Assembly (NCBI GenBank): GCA_902459845.2
Contig: CABPSV020000107.1
Location: forward strand, 1 to 24,364
Length of the DNA: 24,364 nt
Origin: Hepatocystis sp. ex Piliocolobus tephrosceles
Lineage: Eukaryota; Apicomplexa; Aconoidasida; Haemosporida; Plasmodiidae
Direction of reading: 5' to 3'
Below the pieces are notes generated by a model. The model ran no database searches, was not told the origin of the DNA, and saw nothing but the letters and a program-made list of their open reading frames with translations. The position numbers were made by a program, and so were the translations under genes. Positions within the stretch are counted from its first letter, which is position 1, and each line of letters opens with the position of its first letter. Positions 20,099 to 24,364 of the stretch are shown piece after piece.

Positions 20099-20710
20099 GA
20101 TATATATTTCTTTTACATTTGAAAATATGAAAACTAAATTAATTTTTTTTTTTTTTTTAACTTCGTCCTTTCATATTTATTTTTAAAAAATAATAGCACT
20201 ATCTTCGTATATATATATATATATATATATAATAAATAATATGTAACTCGTTATACAGATCAAACTATATACTACATTTTTCGATCTAGTTAGTTATAGA
20301 TAATGTAAATATAAAATAAGGGCATGTATATGTACGTGTATAATTATAATTACTTGTTTCTATGTGTTCTCATGTGTTATATACACATGTATGAATTATA
20401 ACTACATTATTTTGGCATTTTAAAAAGTTTAAATTATACATGATTACACGATTTTTTTTTCTTTTTCTCGTAACTTACTATTATAATCCGTTTTTTTCAC
20501 CCCTTTTATTTTTACTCGTTTATTATGTTTTATTTTATTTTACTTTATTTTACTTTATTTTACGTTATTTTATTTTTTTATTTTTGTTCTTTTTTAGAGT
20601 TTATTTATTTTTTTTTTTTTTTGTATTTAACTTTTCCTTTCATGATTATTTTTTCGTAATCATAATAATCAAAAATTTGCATTGCTTTTACTTTCACTTC
20701 AACTTACATT
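20006..20710. other. Intergenic sequence downstream of the anchor exons
   Basis: Contains the C10T42 tract, (TA)n near 20209-20230, and a 10-bp TTTATTTTAC array (about 20530-20575). Probably 3' UTR and spacer; no coding frame. Confidence 0.45.
20043..20094. repeat. C10T42 homopolymer junction
   Basis: Ten C are followed directly by 42 T, 38 bases after the anchor-protein stop. It is a pyrimidine-only tract with a G-only complement part, unusual against the base composition here. Confidence 0.9.
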
Positions 20711-20711
20711 C

Positions 20712-20783
20712 GCACTTTATTTTAATACTTAAAACAATGTAAAAAAAGCACTTTATTTTAATACTTAAAACAATGTAAAAAAA
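20712..20783. repeat. Perfect 36-bp tandem duplication
   Basis: The unit begins GCACTTTATTTTAATACTTA and ends in AATG, T and an A run; the two copies are identical apart from the length of the terminal A run. Confidence 0.9.
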
Positions 20784-20865
20784 AATAAAATAAAAAAAAA
20801 AAAAAAAAACAATTATTTTTATTTATTCCATTTTAAGTTTATTTTTATTTTTTTGTGAACATAAA

Positions 20866-20958
20866 TTAGTTAGCCTTGGAGAAGTCCAATGTGGGTATAT
20901 GTTTATCATAAATAAAATGAGTCACTGACAAACAATTAGTTTTAAAAAAAAATAACAT
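20866..20958 (-). CDS. Possible 30-residue ORF
   Basis: ATG (complement 20956-20958) opens MLFFFKTNCLSVTHFIYDKH followed by IPTLDFSKAN and TAA. The last 60 bases are far less AT-rich than the surroundings and use varied codons. The same segment could instead be the last exon of a minus-strand gene, because TTTGTCAG at 20925-20932 is a fair acceptor with a branch-like CTAAT. However, the obvious upstream donor would make a 36-base intron in the wrong phase. No family recognised. Confidence 0.22.
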   Translation of the reverse strand: MLFFFKTNCLSVTHFIYDKHIPTLDFSKAN

Positions 20959-21115
20959 ACTTTTTTTTTTATTGTTTTATTTTGTTTCGCTTTTAATAAA
21001 GCATTCTTTATAAAATTAAACACTCGAACAAGAAAAAAAATAAAATAAAAAAATAAAAAGAAATTAACATACATTTTAATTTTGATTAGGATGGTTAATC
21101 CAGAATAAATTAAAT

Positions 21116-21154
21116 ATGAACAATATAATAAGTTGGATAACGTGTATCGTCTTA

Positions 21155-21226
<72 letters not shown>

Positions 21227-21478
21227 AAATTATACATACACATATATTCATGTGCAAGTACGTCAAAATATATATTCCAAAAAAATTATTACACTTATAT
21301 GATGAAACTGATTTAAACATGCGCAGGAACAACAATACCCCTGGGTTTGGCTACACTGAGTTTATACTATTTGAATGTTGATAAAGAAAAGAAAACAATC
21401 CATGAATATAATAACGAGTATAGAAAAAAACAGAAGGAAAATATGCAGTTAGAAAAGAAAATAAGAAAAGATGAATAA
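21116..21478 (+). CDS. PET117-like small membrane protein
   Basis: Exon 1 (21116-21155) and exon 2 (21327-21478) join in phase 1 to 63 residues. MNNIISWITCIVLGTTIPLG and LATLSLYYLN form one N-terminal membrane helix; then comes a charged helix, DKEKKTIHEYNNEYRKKQKE and NMQLEKKIRKDE. The order of a short N-terminal helix, a basic/acidic segment with a (L/I)HxG-like turn, then RKK-N-LE matches PET117, a mitochondrial inner-membrane factor for cytochrome c oxidase assembly (heme A synthase oligomerisation); human PET117 is 81 residues. Proteins this short match easily by chance, so the family call is tentative. The gene structure is well supported: a short upstream frame (MVNPE, stop), a TGCGCAG acceptor and a TAA end. 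Confidence 0.5.
21158..21224. repeat. 67-base poly-A immediately after a 5' splice site
   Basis: Exon 1 of the PET117-like gene ends TTAG, the intron starts GT, and 67 A follow. It fills more than a third of the 171-base intron. Confidence 0.85.
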
Positions 21479-21818
21479 AAAAAAAAATAATAAAAGGAAA
21501 CAGGAGTAAGGTGATCAACAGAGTTAATAGGTGTACGGCTGAAGTAAGAAACAATCTAACCCCAAATTATTTTCTTACAATGTAGTACAATCACTAGCTC
21601 TTTTTGTTTATTTTTAAATACATAACATATTTTTAACTGTATTATTTAAATGTACATGGTTCAGCTAATTTCACATTTTAACAGCTATTTCATTTTTATA
21701 GTAGCTAAGAATTTTTAAAAATTGTTGTGTTCTGACTCTATACTTATTTTGTGATTTATATTTTCATTAGTGTTATTATTTGCGTAAATATATTTACCAT
21801 ACATCTTATTTATATATG

Positions 21819-21872
<54 letters not shown>

Positions 21873-22240
21873 TTATATTAAGTTAATAAAAAAAAAACTA
21901 ATAAGAACTAAACCGATAAAGAAAAAGTAGCTTATTTAAGAAATGTGATTAACCCGATTAATGTTTTATGGTACATTACTTTTTCTTTATCTTATTTTTT
22001 TTTTCCCTTATATATAAATTGTTATGACCTCTTTTTATATATATGTATATATGTTTATATGCACATACACGTATGTATGTAAATATATCTTTGTAACGAC
22101 TTCCTTTGGATTTGGGGGGGAACGTATGAAAATATTGATGTTGCAAAAATACGTATACAGCTGAAATTTACAGTTCATTATATATATATTCAAAGGAATA
22201 CACATACATACGTACGTAGTATACATATATATATTTTTCA

Positions 22241-22272
<32 letters not shown>

Positions 22273-22725
22273 CTCTCAATTGTAACAATATTGTGATTGC
22301 GTTCAACTTGTTACAGCTCTTTGTTTTATATATATATATATATGGTTTACCAAATGTATTCGAATTGTAGTGCTTTAAAAAAAAAAAAAAAAAAAAAAAA
22401 TTACCCCTTTTAAATATAGTATAGCATAAACCAAAAGCACTTATATAATTATTAATGGTATAAAAGCATTATAATTATTTTTTTTTACATAGTTTTTTTT
22501 TTTATTTATTTAAAAGTGGGAGTACTATTATGCTATTTGCAGTGCTTTAGGAAAAATTGGAAAGGGACTTATAATTATTTTATATACAACATATTGCAGC
22601 AATATACATGTATATATTTATGTACGTCCGTTTGTACATGTGTATGTATATATGTTAACCTCCTTTTCAACAATCCATCTTTATTTTTTTTTTTTTTTCA
22701 TCAAAAGTTCAATGGTGTAATTACT
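21479..22725. other. Intergenic region before the L18 gene
   Basis: Directly after the PET117-like stop, 21490-21575 is a G+C-richer patch with two donor-like words (GAGTAAGG, GAAGTAAGAA) but no open frame, probably 3' UTR. A 48-T run lies at 21823-21870, seven G at 22114-22120, an 8-bp stem (TGTAACAA/TTGTTACA) at 22281-22315, and a T run at 22242-22272. About 22510-22600 reads as an open frame in line with the L18 start (KVGVLLCYLQCFRKNW) but has no ATG, so it is treated as 5' leader. Confidence 0.4.
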
Positions 22726-23545
22726 ATGTACATTAGGTTTCTTACAATATCGTTACTCTTTTTTTATGTAAATTCCTTAGAGTGTTTCATAATTAATAGA
22801 AGGGTCGTATCAAAAAATAATTTTTCAATATATTCATCAACTAAAGGAGCTAAAAGAAATTCAGAAGAAGTTGCTAAGAAACAACACAAAACTCAAAAAG
22901 AGAAAAAAAAAAAAATAAAAAGTGTAATAATTAAATTTAAAATTGAAATAAAAAAAATAAAAAAAAAAAAAATTACATGTACGTTGTTAGTGTGTATATA
23001 TGTACATATATATATTAACATTTTTTTTTTTTTTTGTTCTTGTTTTTGTTTTTGTTTTGCTTCGCTGTGTATCGTCTTACTTTTACGTTGTTTCATTTCG
23101 CTTTACTTTGCAGACCTATTTGGAAAACTTAATAAAAGAAAATGTAGAAACAGTTGAAAAACCAAGCGTAGAAAATATTATGAACACAAATATTGATAAG
23201 GAGATATTAGAAGGAAAAAGAATACCACGGTTGCGCATTAAGAATACCAATAAACATATTTATGCTACTGTTGTGGATGATTATAAAAAACATATACTTT
23301 GCTTTTCTTGTTCTAGGAATCCTAAACTAGCTAATATATTAGGAACATACAGGAGAAAAGCAACAAATCGAGTAATAAATAATGGAAGAACAATAAAAGC
23401 AGCTTGGGAAATAGGAAAAGATATAGCAAAAAAAGCTTTAACTAAAGGTATTTTTAGGGTTAAATATGACAGAGCAAAATATAAGTATGAAGGGAAGGTA
23501 GAGGCATTAGCAGAAGGGGCTAGAGCAATGGGATTGCTTTTGTGA
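22726..23545 (+). CDS. RPL18: Apicoplast 50S ribosomal protein L18 (bL18/uL18)
   Basis: Exon 2 (23114-23545) encodes a complete bacterial-type L18. It has IPRLRIKNTNKHIYATVVDD (matching RLxVxRSNxHIYAQVIDD), then INNGRTIKAAWEIGKDIAKK, GIFRVKYDRAKYKYEGKVEA and LAEGARAMGLLL to the stop; the family ends VxFDRGGYxYHGRVxALAEAAREAGLxF. Exon 1 starts MYIRFLTISLLFFYVNSLEC, a signal peptide, followed by a basic, Ser/Asn-rich transit peptide, the bipartite leader for import into the apicoplast. L18 binds 5S rRNA on the large subunit. I place the exon 1 end at 22923 (phase 0, GTAATA), giving 209 residues. Donors up to about 22990 are possible, because the Lys-rich frame stays open. The acceptor TTTGCAG at 23107-23113 is clear. 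Confidence 0.9.
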
Positions 23546-23581
23546 GATGATAGTTTATATAACATATTTTTTATGTCCTTA

Positions 23582-23616
<35 letters not shown>

Positions 23617-23863
23617 ACAATTTTACATAAACTAAATGGTTAAAAAGGATAAAAAAAAGAAAAAAAACAAAAAAAAGAAAATGGTTTACTATTATGTGTC
23701 TTATTATTAAATCATCCATTTGCTATTATTTCAAGCAGTAACCAAAATGTAAGATATTAGAAATAAGCACGTAAAATTTTCAGTTTTCTTTCGATTTTAT
23801 TTTTTTTTTTTTTAATTTTTTTTTTTATGTTATCTTTATTCATACAATATGCAATAATTCACA

Positions 23864-23894
<31 letters not shown>

Positions 23895-24147
23895 TTTTTT
23901 ATCCTTTTTTTTTTGTCCCTTTTTTTTGTCCCATTTTTTTGTTTTTTTTTTTTGTTTTTTTTTTTTTTTTTTCAGTATCAGATTTTGTATAAACAACTCA
24001 CAAAACACATAAAATAAAAAAAAAAAAAAAAGGTGTATATAAAAAGGTGTATATAAAAAGGTGTATATAAAAAAATGTATATAAAAAGGTGTATATAAAA
24101 AGATGCACATAAAAAGATGCATACAATTGGTTATTTATTCATAATTT
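23546..24147. other. Convergent intergenic region at the right end
   Basis: Between two gene 3' ends. It holds a 33-A run (23583-23615), A/G-rich and T-rich low complexity, (TA)n near 23874-23894 and the 14-bp array at 24031-24124. No coding frame. Confidence 0.5.
24031..24124. repeat. 14-bp minisatellite, about 7 copies
   Basis: The unit is GGTGTATATAAAAA. Three leading copies are identical, one has AATG, one is again canonical and the last two have GATGCA. It ends about 24 bases from the stop codon of the minus-strand gene at 24148, so it lies in that gene's 3' UTR. Confidence 0.88.
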
Positions 24148-24364
24148 TTAATCACTAAAAAAAAACTGCTCGATATCGTCAACCTGTTCTTCTTTTGATT
24201 TATCAAGTTTTGAAATAATTATTTCTTGTTTATCTTTATCGTTATTTATGTTATTTATGTTATCATTTTTAGATGTTGTTCGATTATTAACAATTGGTTC
24301 GTTATCTGACTCTTCATCTTTGCCTTCAATTTTCGTTCCCTTATTTAGTAGGAACGAGTTGGGT
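24148..24364 (-). CDS. C-terminus of an unidentified acidic protein (5' end outside window)
   Basis: The minus-strand frame enters from the right edge and runs 71 codons to TAA (complement 24148-24150). It is strongly acidic/polar: KIEGKDEESDNEPIVNN, an Asn/Asp-rich middle, then IISKLDKSKEEQVDDIEQFF and FSD at the end. Such disordered Asn/Asp-rich tails are common in Plasmodium. The terminal DDIEQFF resembles the short acidic-aromatic ends (DDIDDIF type) of several nucleolar and chaperone-related proteins, but that is too short to assign a family. The codon pattern and the absence of stops make it convincing coding sequence. Confidence 0.75.
   Translation of the reverse strand, partial: PNSFLLNKGTKIEGKDEESDNEPIVNNRTTSKNDNINNINNDKDKQEIIISKLDKSKEEQVDDIEQFFFSD

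Noticed and set aside
23859..24122. Minus-strand frame with FLYTPFYIH repeats
   Set aside because: It is the 14-bp array read through; the real minus-strand gene ends at 24148.

Overview
The window looks like nuclear DNA of a malaria parasite (Plasmodium). The reasons are an extreme A+T content, homopolymer A or T runs of 35 to 67 bases, many small introns with poly-T acceptors, asparagine/lysine-rich proteins, and an apicoplast-type leader on a bacterial-type ribosomal protein L18. I cannot fix the species. The very low G+C, long introns and long homopolymers would fit an avian malaria lineage or the P. falciparum group; this is inference.

Layout. Bases 1-2794 are gene-poor. They carry a decayed two-exon gene for a secreted-type protein (467-1546) and a weak membrane ORF beside a CACGTG-centred palindrome. 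Bases 2795-4451 (+) encode an 11-TM equilibrative nucleoside transporter in two exons. A possible tiny two-exon gene lies at 5534-5915 (+). Bases 6104-6841 (-) hold a secreted helical protein whose only apparent signal peptide is broken by an in-frame TAA. A long repeat-rich stretch without recognisable genes follows (6842-10827). From 10828 the gene density rises: a six-exon Tra2-like SR splicing factor (10828-13207, +); convergent to it, a two-exon divergent Erv1/ALR-like protein (14339-15257, -); a large Asn/Lys-rich secreted or apicoplast-leader protein (16903-18573, +); three exons encoding an ATP6AP2/renin-receptor-like membrane anchor (19307-20005, +), which could be the C-terminus of the preceding ORF; a 63-residue PET117-like protein (21116-21478, +); apicoplast ribosomal protein L18 (22726-23545, +); and the C-terminus of an unidentified acidic protein running off the right edge (24148-24364, -).

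I read the left third as the edge of a subtelomere-like zone (broken secreted-protein genes, minisatellites) and the right part as conserved chromosome core with housekeeping functions: splicing, organelle redox/assembly, V-ATPase and apicoplast translation. There is no operon-like logic. The items most worth a second look are the Erv-like protein without a CxxC pair, the anchor exons and their possible fusion to the 556-codon ORF, a candidate stop-introducing cassette exon in tra2 intron 1, the nonsense codon in the signal peptide at 6827-6829, and several small spliced genes that simple ORF searches miss.
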